A stretch of 64,000 nt of DNA from Mangrovibacter yixingensis (GTDB lineage Bacteria; Pseudomonadota; Gammaproteobacteria; Enterobacterales; Enterobacteriaceae): contig NZ_JAIVKM010000005.1 of assembly GCF_020523985.1 (NCBI RefSeq), positions 124,001 through 188,000 on the forward strand, given 5' to 3'. The position numbers were made by a program, and so were the translations under genes. This document shows positions 30,688 to 38,393 of the stretch, in pieces. How positions within the stretch are numbered: position 1 is the first letter of the stretch; every line of letters begins with the position of its first letter. The notes below the pieces were generated by a model. The model made no database searches. It was not told the DNA's origin and was given only the letters and a program-made list of their open reading frames with translations.

Positions 30688-30999
30688 AATTGCCAGGATA
30701 ACCTCACCCGAATATCTGTGGTGGTAAACGCCCCCGCTATCTCTGCCGGAACCTTTGAAAGGCGTGCAATTTTAGTGCCCTTCCCCCCTTTCAATTTGAC
30801 TCAGATCAATTCATGACGAATTGTTAACCACCACTAAGGCTGAATACGTGATTTTGACGAAAATACAGATATTTCCATCTAAATAATATGCAGCGACCCC
30901 CACTGAGAGGCCCTTTTTAGTGATTAATAATTGACCTTATCCGAGAGCTGTGCCTAAATAAGCGTATCGCCCACTCGGGTTTACTACAGGTTCCATTAC
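30688..30999. other. Promoter region between yfgF and yfgG
   Basis: A 312-base gap separating divergent genes. It contains the FNR-like dyad at 30796-30809 and AT-rich stretches suited to promoters. No small gene is supported. Confidence 0.6.
30796..30809. promoter_or_regulatory. FNR-like site upstream of yfgF
   Basis: TTGACTCAGATCAA differs from the FNR consensus TTGATNNNNATCAA at one position. It lies about 110 bases before the yfgF start and about 190 before yfgG. Confidence 0.6.
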
Positions 31000-31203
31000 G
31001 TGACAAACGCCACCACTATGCGCAGACGACACCGATTTAACAGCCGAATAGCACGTACAGTGTTGTTAATCAGCTTTTTATTCTTCTTTGGTCGTTTTGT
31101 TTATTCCGCCATTGGCGCATGGTATCACCACCAGAACAAACTCCAGTCTCAGCAATCCAGCTTGAGTATTGGTGCCTCCTCCCAGCAACAATCACAACAG
31201 TAA
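31000..31203 (+). CDS. yfgG: YfgG small membrane protein
   Basis: The 67-residue protein starts at GTG 31000 (MTNATTMRRRHRFNSR) and has a basic N-terminus, one membrane helix (TVLLISFLFFFGRFVYSAIGAW, near residues 20-41) and a glutamine/serine-rich tail. It matches E. coli YfgG (63 residues), which has been linked to metal (nickel and cobalt) tolerance. An internal ATG at codon 7 is a possible alternative start. It marks the end of the conserved block on this side; the E. coli neighbours yfgH and yfgI are absent. Confidence 0.9.
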   Translation: MTNATTMRRRHRFNSRIARTVLLISFLFFFGRFVYSAIGAWYHHQNKLQSQQSSLSIGASSQQQSQQ

Positions 31204-31344
31204 CATTACATTGAGTGCTGATTAGGGTGCTGAATCAACCTGACAACAACAAGTATCTGAAGCCACACAGCACACATTTTCTGGCAAGCATAAGGATATG
31301 AACAACAGCTTCCATCGGCAGAAAAGCAGGTAGCTGGAGGGGAA

Positions 31345-31860
31345 ATGAAGGCCTGGATTGCAAACATAAAAACCGTGGCACTCACCTACTTCCTCCCTGT
31401 GCTTCTCATCCTGAGCGCCATAAACTTAGCGTTGATGGTGCCAGGTGGTTTTGTCGAAAATCGCCATTTCTCTGGTTACAGTGTTGTAGTCCTTAGTGCA
31501 TTCAATATTTTTTTAACACTACTTGGGCTCGGTAGTTTTGCTTTGGCGTACCGTGTTCTGCGTTTGCGACGAACAGGCATTACACCGGTACTGACCGGTG
31601 TAGCTTATGTGCTGGTTTATTACCTGGACCTGTTCCATATATTCCCGGTATCAGACTCACCGATGTCAACTACCCTGGTAATAATGGAGTGGGCAGGAAT
31701 GCTGCTGGGCCTGGCGACAATCGCCGCAGGCTTAGCGGCGATATCATCCAGGCCTGCTGACAGCGTTTTACCACCATTTATAGTGCCGCGTGGGTTGCTC
31801 CTAACCCTGTCGGCTATTGTGCTGGTAATTGTTATATTCGCAACACTGTCAGCCCGTTAA
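31345..31860 (+). CDS. Four-helix integral membrane protein of unknown function
   Basis: I do not recognise this 171-residue protein. It has four clear hydrophobic helices: VALTYFLPVLLILSAINLAL (near 11-30), VVVLSAFNIFLTLLGLGSFALA (near 46-67) with a basic cytoplasmic loop RVLRLRRTG, then TGVAYVLVYYLDLFHIF and MEWAGMLLGLATIAAGLAAI, and a last hydrophobic end segment LLLTLSAIVLVIVIFATLS. There is no signal peptide or known motif. A strong ribosome site GGAGGGG precedes the ATG. It takes the position of yfgH-yfgI in E. coli and is convergent with the DUF711 gene, 37 bases away. Confidence 0.75.
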   Translation: MKAWIANIKTVALTYFLPVLLILSAINLALMVPGGFVENRHFSGYSVVVLSAFNIFLTLLGLGSFALAYRVLRLRRTGITPVLTGVAYVLVYYLDLFHIFPVSDSPMSTTLVIMEWAGMLLGLATIAAGLAAISSRPADSVLPPFIVPRGLLLTLSAIVLVIVIFATLSAR

Positions 31861-31897
31861 AAACGGCTATATGAGTAAATCTATTTTTCGAAAAATA

Positions 31898-33130
31898 TTA
31901 GGGTACAGCAAGCACCGCGCAATTACACAGATCATCACTTTCAAATTGAGTAATATCACCCGCTTGCAACCCAGGAACCGGAAATACACGCACGGTAAGT
32001 GGCTTATTTAAACGAAAAGCCATCGTCCCGGTATCTCTCATCAAAGCGGCGAGTTTTTCAACCGAGACATCACCAGGTACGGGAACGGTATCCAGGCCAA
32101 TTCCACAAACAGCGCTGTACGTCAGCAGAGCGCGAATATCAAAGTGTGATTTCACTGAGCCATCCGCTAATCCTTTATCTTCAGTTAACGCAAGCATTAA
32201 CCCGGAAAAACCCACTAACTCGGTTTCTTTGACTGATTTGAATACCTTCGTCAATAAGGCGGATACTTCGACGGTACCTGCTGCACCAAAATATTCCACG
32301 CCCATCTGTTCATAGACTTCTGCCATACTGGCACAGTTTTTTGACGGTGCGGCGGAGCTATCAAAACCTGAAAATTTGAAAGGGAAATTCATTTTTGCAT
32401 CAGTCATGATCTGTTGAATTGCAGAGATATGATACTGAAGAGCTGTACTCAGTATTTTGTAATAACTACTGAACTGTTCGTTATGGCTGATGTTTTTTGT
32501 TTCTGCATTAAAAGCTTTCAGTGTGCTGGCCAATAAATCTGGTGTTTCCAGGCCAATGACAAAGCAATCCCCTAATTCACTCTGATGATACCCGGCAGGG
32601 AAATAAGGAATAAGTGGTTTACAGTTGAAGTTAACAGTGAAATTAAAATTTCCTTCCCCACGGGGCGTTATCGCACTGATTTTTTTCACACATATAGCAG
32701 CGGTATTTATGAGTTCATTATCGAGAACACCAAACTCATCCAGGGGAACATTCACACACGCATTGCATAAATCGCCAAACTCACTAATGAGTTCCGGAAG
32801 TAACTCAATTTCTCGTGCTGTTCTTGCTTCACCAACAGCAAACCTGACCCGTACTCCCGACTGGCTATGTTCAGCCAGTAAATCACTAATGTAACGTAAA
32901 TCAGACCGGGCGCTCTCTAAACTACTTAAATCAAGGTATTCCCCGAATGGATTTGTTACCACACGAACAGACTGTACCGTATAGTGGTGATTTTTAAACT
33001 CAGCCGTTAACTCTGATAAAAATTTTGACGCTTTGTTAATTTCAGATTTCCAGCTATTTTTATTATTATTTAAAGATAAAAATGCCGTTACAGTCCGTAT
33101 TTTACACAGTGCTTTATCTTTATAATCCAC
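31898..33130 (-). CDS. DUF711 (UPF0210) family protein
   Basis: The 410-residue product belongs to the DUF711/UPF0210 family, whose fold resembles glycyl-radical enzymes though the radical is not established. Recognisable blocks are KIRTVTAFLSL at the N-terminus, RFAVGEARTAREIELLPELI, VNVPLDEFGVLDNELINTAA, GNFNFTVNFNCKP, and the C-terminal CGIGLDTVPVPGDVS followed by RVFPVPGLQAGDITQFESDD. Function is unknown. The start is taken at GTG 33130, seven bases behind AGGGAG; the frame can be opened to 33199, but those 23 residues lack family similarity. The family is commoner in Gram-positives and archaea, so acquisition by transfer is plausible. It usually pairs with an ACT-domain gene, which is missing here. 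Confidence 0.85.
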   Translation of the reverse strand: MDYKDKALCKIRTVTAFLSLNNNKNSWKSEINKASKFLSELTAEFKNHHYTVQSVRVVTNPFGEYLDLSSLESARSDLRYISDLLAEHSQSGVRVRFAVGEARTAREIELLPELISEFGDLCNACVNVPLDEFGVLDNELINTAAICVKKISAITPRGEGNFNFTVNFNCKPLIPYFPAGYHQSELGDCFVIGLETPDLLASTLKAFNAETKNISHNEQFSSYYKILSTALQYHISAIQQIMTDAKMNFPFKFSGFDSSAAPSKNCASMAEVYEQMGVEYFGAAGTVEVSALLTKVFKSVKETELVGFSGLMLALTEDKGLADGSVKSHFDIRALLTYSAVCGIGLDTVPVPGDVSVEKLAALMRDTGTMAFRLNKPLTVRVFPVPGLQAGDITQFESDDLCNCAVLAVP

Positions 33131-33573
33131 CTGATACTCCCTATATATTTTCGCATAACTGAAAGGGCTAACTAAGCAATGGCTGCCACACAAAACCATA
33201 TCAGACCTGTGGCGATCAGGACAAAATTACACTGATAACAACAGGTTTGTATTATCCTACCCAGTAGAACAGTACAAATACAGCGGCTTTTAGCATACTG
33301 GTGAGCATGTAGCATGCTGGTTGGGTGTTGCAGTTGTGGCACCACACTGCTGGTTGCCGAAAAACCAGCTGGCTTCTGCTCCAGGCTCATCCAACACCGG
33401 GTGTAAGTATCCCTGCAATCCTGGCTTCTTTATCTTGTCAGCCCTTGATCCACTTACGCAAATAGTAGATTATGGCCCTGGCTGTGTATGGTGTTCCCAA
33501 CGTCAGTATTTTATAAAAAATCCATAAAAACACCTCTACTGGAAAGGCACTATTATACATACAGGAAATACAG
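33131..33573. other. Non-coding gap with small repeats
   Basis: No gene is supported in these 443 bases. They contain a direct repeat TAGCATACTGGT/TAGCATGCTGGT (33291-33302 and 33310-33321) and a nested set of stems (GGTGTTG at 33324-33330 with CAACACC at 33392-33398, enclosing CTGGTT/AACCAG at 33350-33368). The right part is AT-rich and probably carries the promoter of the next gene. Confidence 0.5.
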
Positions 33574-34263
33574 ATGATTTTAACTATAGATGATAAAAGA
33601 AATCGAGATTTCATAGAGCCAGAACATTATGAGGAAATATTTAATTCACAAAGAACAATATCATTTACTGGCACTGCACTCAGTGTTTTTAGTTCGGCAG
33701 ATATAGAAAAGAGAATTGCAGAACTGGAACAATTAGAGCAGGATAAGAAGTTCGTTTTTGTAGGTGAAAAACATTGGCTTAAAAAGTTCCTTAAAGAAAG
33801 CAGAAATATTAAATTCTCCAGATATCACCAATGGGTGAAATTTCAATTAATTGACGTACTGGGAATCAAGTTTTCTCTTTCTCCATTCAGTGTTAAAGAT
33901 GATTTTCCTAAAGAGTGTTGGCTTGCTACAGTTGATGTATCAGCGTACTTAATCAAATCAGATAAACTGGACAACAAACAGTTTGAAATAGATACCCCCG
34001 AGGAGCTGGAGCTCATGGTGTGCGGTAACAATGATGGAATTTCCCCTGCTCACTTAATAAAACTTTACGAATATCTTCACGACTATGAATATATTATAGG
34101 CAGATACGCCTTTAAAAACCGGAATACTGATTTTTTTTATGTTGGTGGGTTTGGAGTAACAAATATTGAAGAGCCTAACAAATGGGACCTGTATGTAGAT
34201 GATTGTTCAGGTTCCGGCGGTACAAATCTTAATATTCAATATCGACAACTATGGAGAGTATAA
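33574..34263 (+). CDS. AT-rich hypothetical protein
   Basis: I do not recognise this 229-residue soluble protein. It is rich in Asp, Glu, Lys, Phe and Tyr, without membrane segment or signal peptide. A central EIDTPEELELMVCGNNDG and a C-terminal IIGRYAFKNRNTDFFYVGGFGVTN can be seen. A good ribosome site AGGAAATACAG precedes ATG 33574. Codon use is much more AT-rich than in the flanking core genes, a sign of transfer. Size, acidity and isolation resemble immunity proteins of polymorphic toxins, but no toxin gene adjoins it; this is only a guess. Confidence 0.65.
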   Translation: MILTIDDKRNRDFIEPEHYEEIFNSQRTISFTGTALSVFSSADIEKRIAELEQLEQDKKFVFVGEKHWLKKFLKESRNIKFSRYHQWVKFQLIDVLGIKFSLSPFSVKDDFPKECWLATVDVSAYLIKSDKLDNKQFEIDTPEELELMVCGNNDGISPAHLIKLYEYLHDYEYIIGRYAFKNRNTDFFYVGGFGVTNIEEPNKWDLYVDDCSGSGGTNLNIQYRQLWRV

Positions 34264-34560
34264 GGTAGTAGCATCCTCCAGAGCATCATGGAGAGAAGGA
34301 AAAATTTATGGGTTTGTTCTCTAAACCTAAAAGTACGGGGGGCGAACTATGATGGAAGTAGAACCACATTAATACCAGCCCCTGAAGGGCATGAGTGGCT
34401 TCAAAGTAAGAAAGACAAGTACTACATACCACGGTCAAACCGTGCCTGGCGTTGCCAGACATTGCCAAACATAACTACGCCAAAAACAAAAAAGCCCGCA
34501 GTTACGCGGACTTAGAGGTACTTTACTGCTTTTACGTGCAGGCTGTTGCCAGACGCGAAA
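34264..34560. other. Gap with possible gene remnants
   Basis: About 300 bases. A 75-codon frame at 34288-34515 has no ribosome site and unusual composition. A short MGLFSKPKSTGGEL peptide frame ends after 14 codons. These may be debris of a lost gene. The segment ends in the terminator at 34492-34513. Confidence 0.45.
34492..34513 (-). terminator. Minus-strand terminator left of the island, probably the displaced guaA terminator
   Basis: AAGCCCGC/GCGGACTT stem (one G-T pair) with a six-base loop; on the minus strand it is followed by TTTTTTG. It lies 48 bases to the left of the guaA-end duplicate, the place where the guaA terminator would be if the island were absent. It may now serve the DUF262 genes. 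Confidence 0.65.
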
Positions 34561-34575
34561 TCATTCCCACTCGAT
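34561..34575. repeat. Left attachment-site copy of the guaA 3' end
   Basis: TCATTCCCACTCGAT matches the last 15 bases of guaA (TCACTCCCACTCAAT, 38379-38393) at 13 positions, in the same orientation. The 3' end of guaA is a known integration site for genomic islands, so this is read as the far att copy of an inserted element. Confidence 0.75.
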
Positions 34576-34765
34576 GATTAATGCTGTCTTAAAACACTAT
34601 AAAATCAATAAAATAGCATTATCTCTGCATGTCGATACCATACAAAATACCATGGTAAGAAAACTTGGAGACTGTACTGATCGTGTCGCCCGACGCAAAA
34701 CGCTTTTAGACTGACAACTTGCACACCACAAAGGATATTCGTCCAAAAGCGGTTATTCAAAGAAG
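34576..34765. other. Left end of the guaA island, with arm-like repeats
   Basis: Non-coding. Contains TGTCGATACCAT (34630-34641), also found at the other island end (38222-38233), and AAAATACCATGG (34644-34655), the inverse of CATGGYATTT motifs near the right end. Such repeats resemble integrase arm sites. No integrase gene is present. Confidence 0.5.
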
Positions 34766-36718
34766 TCAACGCCCTGGGTTGGATCTTCCGCTTGCCTCCA
34801 CCAGACTTACATCATCACGAAGCAATGTCACCATCGCTTCATGATGTGCTGTTATCTGCTGATCGTCCCAGTTTGTATTTCGGGTGATTTCCGCCATTCT
34901 CTTGAGCTTGGGACTTTGAAGTTCAATTGTATCCTTGAAGTTTTCGGCCTTCGCTCTGGGGAGGCTATTGCTGAATTTTGAGTTCGCGCTGACGCTTACG
35001 AGCGCGAGGTTGCCAAGCAGGTTAAGGCTAGAACCTGAAACAACCGCGCCCGACTGTTCTTTGTCAGGATGCTGTGGATAGAAGTGCTCAATGGAAGTTC
35101 TGAACTGAAATTTGAAATCTCGTTTTGAGGAGTCACTCAACAGAAGATAGTCGAGATACGAAAAGACGATACGGCTGATACCAAACCCTTGTGGTTGCTG
35201 ATCTTTCTCAAAGGAGAATGTCTCTTTAACCTTGCTGCGGGCATATCCCTTCAACAAATCGGCAAGATCCGCATGTTTCACGTCTCGAGGGGCTTTAACG
35301 GAGAGCCAGCGAAGAACTTTGGTAATCCAGTGCATCGTTCGCGGAGAAGTGTAGGTAACCCGAAGCATGGACTGAAGCAGCAATACATCTCGGGTATGTG
35401 GGTCAGCACTCCCGTCCTCCTCTAAGCTTCCATTGCTGGCCGAGAAAACATGGATGTACGTCGGGGTTGGCTTCTTGTCCCCGCCTCCTTTTTTCAGTCG
35501 CTGGAGAGACCAATCGCCATCGTCACCGATGTTTGCCGTGAATTGACGCTTCAAGATGAAGCCATCGAAGAGGTTGCGGCACTTGAGAAGCATAAATGCA
35601 AAACTACGCACCCAATCGGCTTTAGCATCGGGTACATTATATACGGCGTCGTCAAATGACTTGATGAGGCGCTTGTCGTCAAGCAGGCCTTCGTCTTCGA
35701 CCTCATCGCCTTTCATAATTCTTAGAACGTGTAGCAGAAAGGCCGGAAACTCAATAGTCGAACGAAACCGCTCGTTGCCCTCGTCTTCAGTGGAATTTGA
35801 CTCGAGCTCTTTAGCGTATTTTGACAACGCCTCATCCAAGGACAACGATACCCCTTCGGAGGATTGCCTTGATGAATTGATGCCGGATTGCGGACGACTT
35901 TCCATTAGCGAAGCGAAGCTGGTCACCTCCAGCCAGGACCATTCATCACCAAATACTTTGTTTCGCAAACTTGTGTCACCACGGGTCAGAGACATCTGGA
36001 CATAAGAATCCATGTCAGCACAGGAATCCCAAACCCACGCAAAGCATTCGCGTTCATATTGATTGGGCAGTTTGCTCATCAGGCGAGCCTTAACAATATC
36101 AACCTGCTTGAGTTGCTGCCCACGAGTGTTCATGATCTCGAAGTAGCGATTGAGGTCGGTATTGGGTGGCAGCGAGGCACGGACGACAGTCACCTTCGTT
36201 AGCAAGAAATCGGAGAATTTTTCGCGTGAGCGATTAAGGTTTTCATTTTGTTTGAAGAACTGATTGATGATGCTGTAGCCTTCATGAATGCCAGCATCTG
36301 CATTACTCGTGGAGCCCTGCGGTCGAACGTGCTCCTTAGCCGCCTCCTGTGCTACTCGCAGCAGGGCCTCAGTTGCCCGTGCGCGCGACTCATATTGCAA
36401 GTGGCCTGCATGGCCAACCGACGGCTTCTCACCCTCACCGTCTTGCTCCAGGAAGGTCAGAAGCAGATAGAGGGTTGTAAGTCGTTGTTGTCCATCTATG
36501 ACCTCGAACTCATCCTCTCTACCCCGCTTGATTACAACAAGGTTCCCAAGAAAATAGTTGTCCTGGCCCCCTACCACCGAGTCTTGAATATCGCTAATAA
36601 GTTGCTCAATCTGTTCGGCCCGCCAAGCATAGTTCCGTTGATAAATAGGAATCAGATAATTGTCAGTGAATAACTTGCCTACTGTTAACAGTTCAGGTTT
36701 CAACTCCTTCTTGCTCAT
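34766..36718 (-). CDS. DUF262 and DUF1524 (HNH) protein, GmrSD/SspE-like nuclease
   Basis: The 650-residue product combines an N-terminal DUF262 domain (IPIYQRNYAW at 23-32; NTP-site motif DGQQR at 75-79 followed by LTT) with a C-terminal DUF1524 HNH-type nuclease region (IEHFYPQH near 545, then LNLLGNLALVSVSANSKFSN, with the invariant Leu-Gly-Asn and Asn-Ser-Lys). The arrangement is that of type IV restriction enzyme GmrSD and of SspE, which use nucleotide binding to control cleavage of modified or foreign DNA. Its ATG overlaps the stop of the upstream DUF262 gene (ATGA), so the two proteins are co-translated and probably act together. It lies on an island at guaA. Target and modification specificity cannot be read from sequence. 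Confidence 0.88.
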   Translation of the reverse strand: MSKKELKPELLTVGKLFTDNYLIPIYQRNYAWRAEQIEQLISDIQDSVVGGQDNYFLGNLVVIKRGREDEFEVIDGQQRLTTLYLLLTFLEQDGEGEKPSVGHAGHLQYESRARATEALLRVAQEAAKEHVRPQGSTSNADAGIHEGYSIINQFFKQNENLNRSREKFSDFLLTKVTVVRASLPPNTDLNRYFEIMNTRGQQLKQVDIVKARLMSKLPNQYERECFAWVWDSCADMDSYVQMSLTRGDTSLRNKVFGDEWSWLEVTSFASLMESRPQSGINSSRQSSEGVSLSLDEALSKYAKELESNSTEDEGNERFRSTIEFPAFLLHVLRIMKGDEVEDEGLLDDKRLIKSFDDAVYNVPDAKADWVRSFAFMLLKCRNLFDGFILKRQFTANIGDDGDWSLQRLKKGGGDKKPTPTYIHVFSASNGSLEEDGSADPHTRDVLLLQSMLRVTYTSPRTMHWITKVLRWLSVKAPRDVKHADLADLLKGYARSKVKETFSFEKDQQPQGFGISRIVFSYLDYLLLSDSSKRDFKFQFRTSIEHFYPQHPDKEQSGAVVSGSSLNLLGNLALVSVSANSKFSNSLPRAKAENFKDTIELQSPKLKRMAEITRNTNWDDQQITAHHEAMVTLLRDDVSLVEASGRSNPGR

Positions 36719-37995
36719 TGCAGCCCCTTGATAAAAGCAACGAGTTCCTTTTCGTGGTTATCGCTGTATGGCTTACTTGCTATTGGAAGTTTGCGGACAA
36801 CACTTCCAGTCATCGCATTACGTAGCAAAACAAAAGGCGATTTATTTGCATCGTTTTTACCTCGCGCTCGGTTGTCAGCAGATACAAATTGCACACGAAG
36901 TAACTCGACCCGCAAGGCATATGCCCATGCGAATAACCTATTTCGCACTTCATCTACATCTTCATCGCCAAACTTGTTTGTATAGCAAAGCAGCGCGGCA
37001 ATGAACAATTCGTACACGTAGCGGTAGCGACTTTGAGATGGGCCAAAGTTTTTGAAACCTCTGTCAATAACCTCTTGTTCCAGTATCTTCAATTCGTCAA
37101 GCATGAATGTCACCATCTCGAAAAATGAGCGTCCTGCGATTATCGGGGCATCAAGCTGAAAGCGGCTGCGCCCGGCATTTCTTGCATCATGTGTAGAGGA
37201 TGCCGACCATGCACTTAGAAGTGGCATAGCGGCTTGTGCTGCAAGGTGATATCGCAGATTTGGCGAAAATGACCTGTGGGATCGTGATGAAATGCCCTTG
37301 AACATGCCGATGTCCCGAATAGTAAATTCGAGCGAGCTTTCGCCTCGTGACCACTTGGATATCCGGTATAAAAAAGTAGAAAAAAGCCTGTCCAGATCCT
37401 CATCGTTTACGGCTTCCCAAGCCTCAACGACAGCCACTTTCATAGCAGCGGACTCATCGTGCATTTCGCGCAGGTGGTGTGCTTTGAGCAAGTCGTGAGG
37501 GGCAAGCGGTTTGCCGCGATAGTTCTGGGAATCAAAGACACGAAATGCCTCATCAATATCGTCCGTCACAATACGCACCAACTGACATTTGTGACAGATA
37601 AAATCCAAAAACTCTTTTTTATCTTCCAACTGCGACAGGCGCCTTTGAAGCTCTATCCAAACTAGGGAGACAGGAGTTTCGCTGTTACCAGACATCGAAA
37701 TTTGATGATTTATCGGATCTAAGGCCGCAAGAATCATTCGCAAAGTCAGCAGGCGCTGCTGCCCGTCGACTACATTGAGATACTCACCATCATCGTGAAG
37801 AATGACTGCACCCAAAACATAGGGAATATCTTTTCGTTCGGTATCTCGAAGAGCTTCGCTGATATCATCCACCAGTTGTAGAGCAGTCGATACATCCCAA
37901 CTGTATGGGCGTTGATAGTTCGGTATCCGAAGGCCTTGCTTGAGTAGTTCATCCACGGTGACTGCACTAACACCGTTCTCTCCGTTAATCGCCAT
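36715..37995 (-). CDS. DUF262 protein, partner in two-gene putative defence cassette
   Basis: The 426-residue protein has the DUF262 motifs IPNYQRPYSW (24-33) and VVDGQQRLLTL (75-85), and FRVFDSQNYRGKPLAPHDLLKAHHL near 165-190, typical of the family's second conserved block. It has no visible DUF1524 HNH motif at its C-terminus (it ends KPYSDNHEKELVAFIKGLQ), so it probably supplies nucleotide sensing rather than cleavage. It overlaps the nuclease-bearing gene by four bases. Two consecutive DUF262 proteins, one full and one nuclease-less, suggest a hetero-oligomer. The same arrangement is found in defence islands of diverse bacteria, but I know no experimentally named system with exactly this pair. 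Confidence 0.85.
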   Translation of the reverse strand: MAINGENGVSAVTVDELLKQGLRIPNYQRPYSWDVSTALQLVDDISEALRDTERKDIPYVLGAVILHDDGEYLNVVDGQQRLLTLRMILAALDPINHQISMSGNSETPVSLVWIELQRRLSQLEDKKEFLDFICHKCQLVRIVTDDIDEAFRVFDSQNYRGKPLAPHDLLKAHHLREMHDESAAMKVAVVEAWEAVNDEDLDRLFSTFLYRISKWSRGESSLEFTIRDIGMFKGISSRSHRSFSPNLRYHLAAQAAMPLLSAWSASSTHDARNAGRSRFQLDAPIIAGRSFFEMVTFMLDELKILEQEVIDRGFKNFGPSQSRYRYVYELFIAALLCYTNKFGDEDVDEVRNRLFAWAYALRVELLRVQFVSADNRARGKNDANKSPFVLLRNAMTGSVVRKLPIASKPYSDNHEKELVAFIKGLQ

Positions 37996-38378
37996 TCCTA
38001 TGTCCCTTCATTGACGCTTTTCTATTTTCTCAGCGTATTTTCCGCAAACTTTATTCACCTATATGGATACTTCGATTCCGAGTGGCGGCTGTCTTGTTCA
38101 CAATTTCTATCACGAGGTGCTCCTCTGGCGCATATTTAACGATCTGGGGCATGGGTCGAGAGAGCGGTTCTGATCAAAGCGAGCATCGATGGCATCAGCA
38201 CAGCGCTGCAATGCACCCGGTTGTCGATACCATGGCATTTGCTGATACGGTCACATGGTATTTGCTATATCTTCGATTCAGCGTCGGCCTTAAACCATAA
38301 AAAATGCCATTGATAATGCAGTCAATATCATCAATGGCACTCACTAAATCAAATAAAACAATAGGCTAAATAATAGCC
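37996..38378. other. Right end of the guaA island and promoter of the DUF262 operon
   Basis: No gene is supported. It holds TGTCGATACCAT (38222-38233), two direct repeats CATGGCATTTGCT (38231-38243) and CATGGTATTTGCT (38254-38266), and the terminator at 38299-38339. The DUF262 promoter should lie near 38000-38060, where the DNA is AT-rich. Confidence 0.5.
38299..38339 (-). terminator. Present terminator of guaA
   Basis: TGCCATTGA/TCAATGGCA stem with a 17-base loop; on the minus strand it is followed by TTTTTTA. It lies 40 bases past the guaA stop and would have been brought in with the island. Confidence 0.75.
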
Positions 38379-38393
38379 TCACTCCCACTCAAT
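38379..38393. repeat. Right attachment site at the guaA 3' end
   Basis: TCACTCCCACTCAAT covers the guaA stop codon and the preceding four codons and is repeated with two changes at 34561-34575. Confidence 0.75.

Noticed and set aside
33320-33395. Integron attC-like heptamers GTTGGGT and ATCCAAC
   Set aside because: The order is reversed: an attC has RYYYAAC first and GTTRRRY last on either strand. No integron integrase or cassette is present.
34288-34515. 75-codon reading frame beside the island
   Set aside because: No ribosome site, basic and low-complexity translation, overlaps a terminator; listed only as possible debris.
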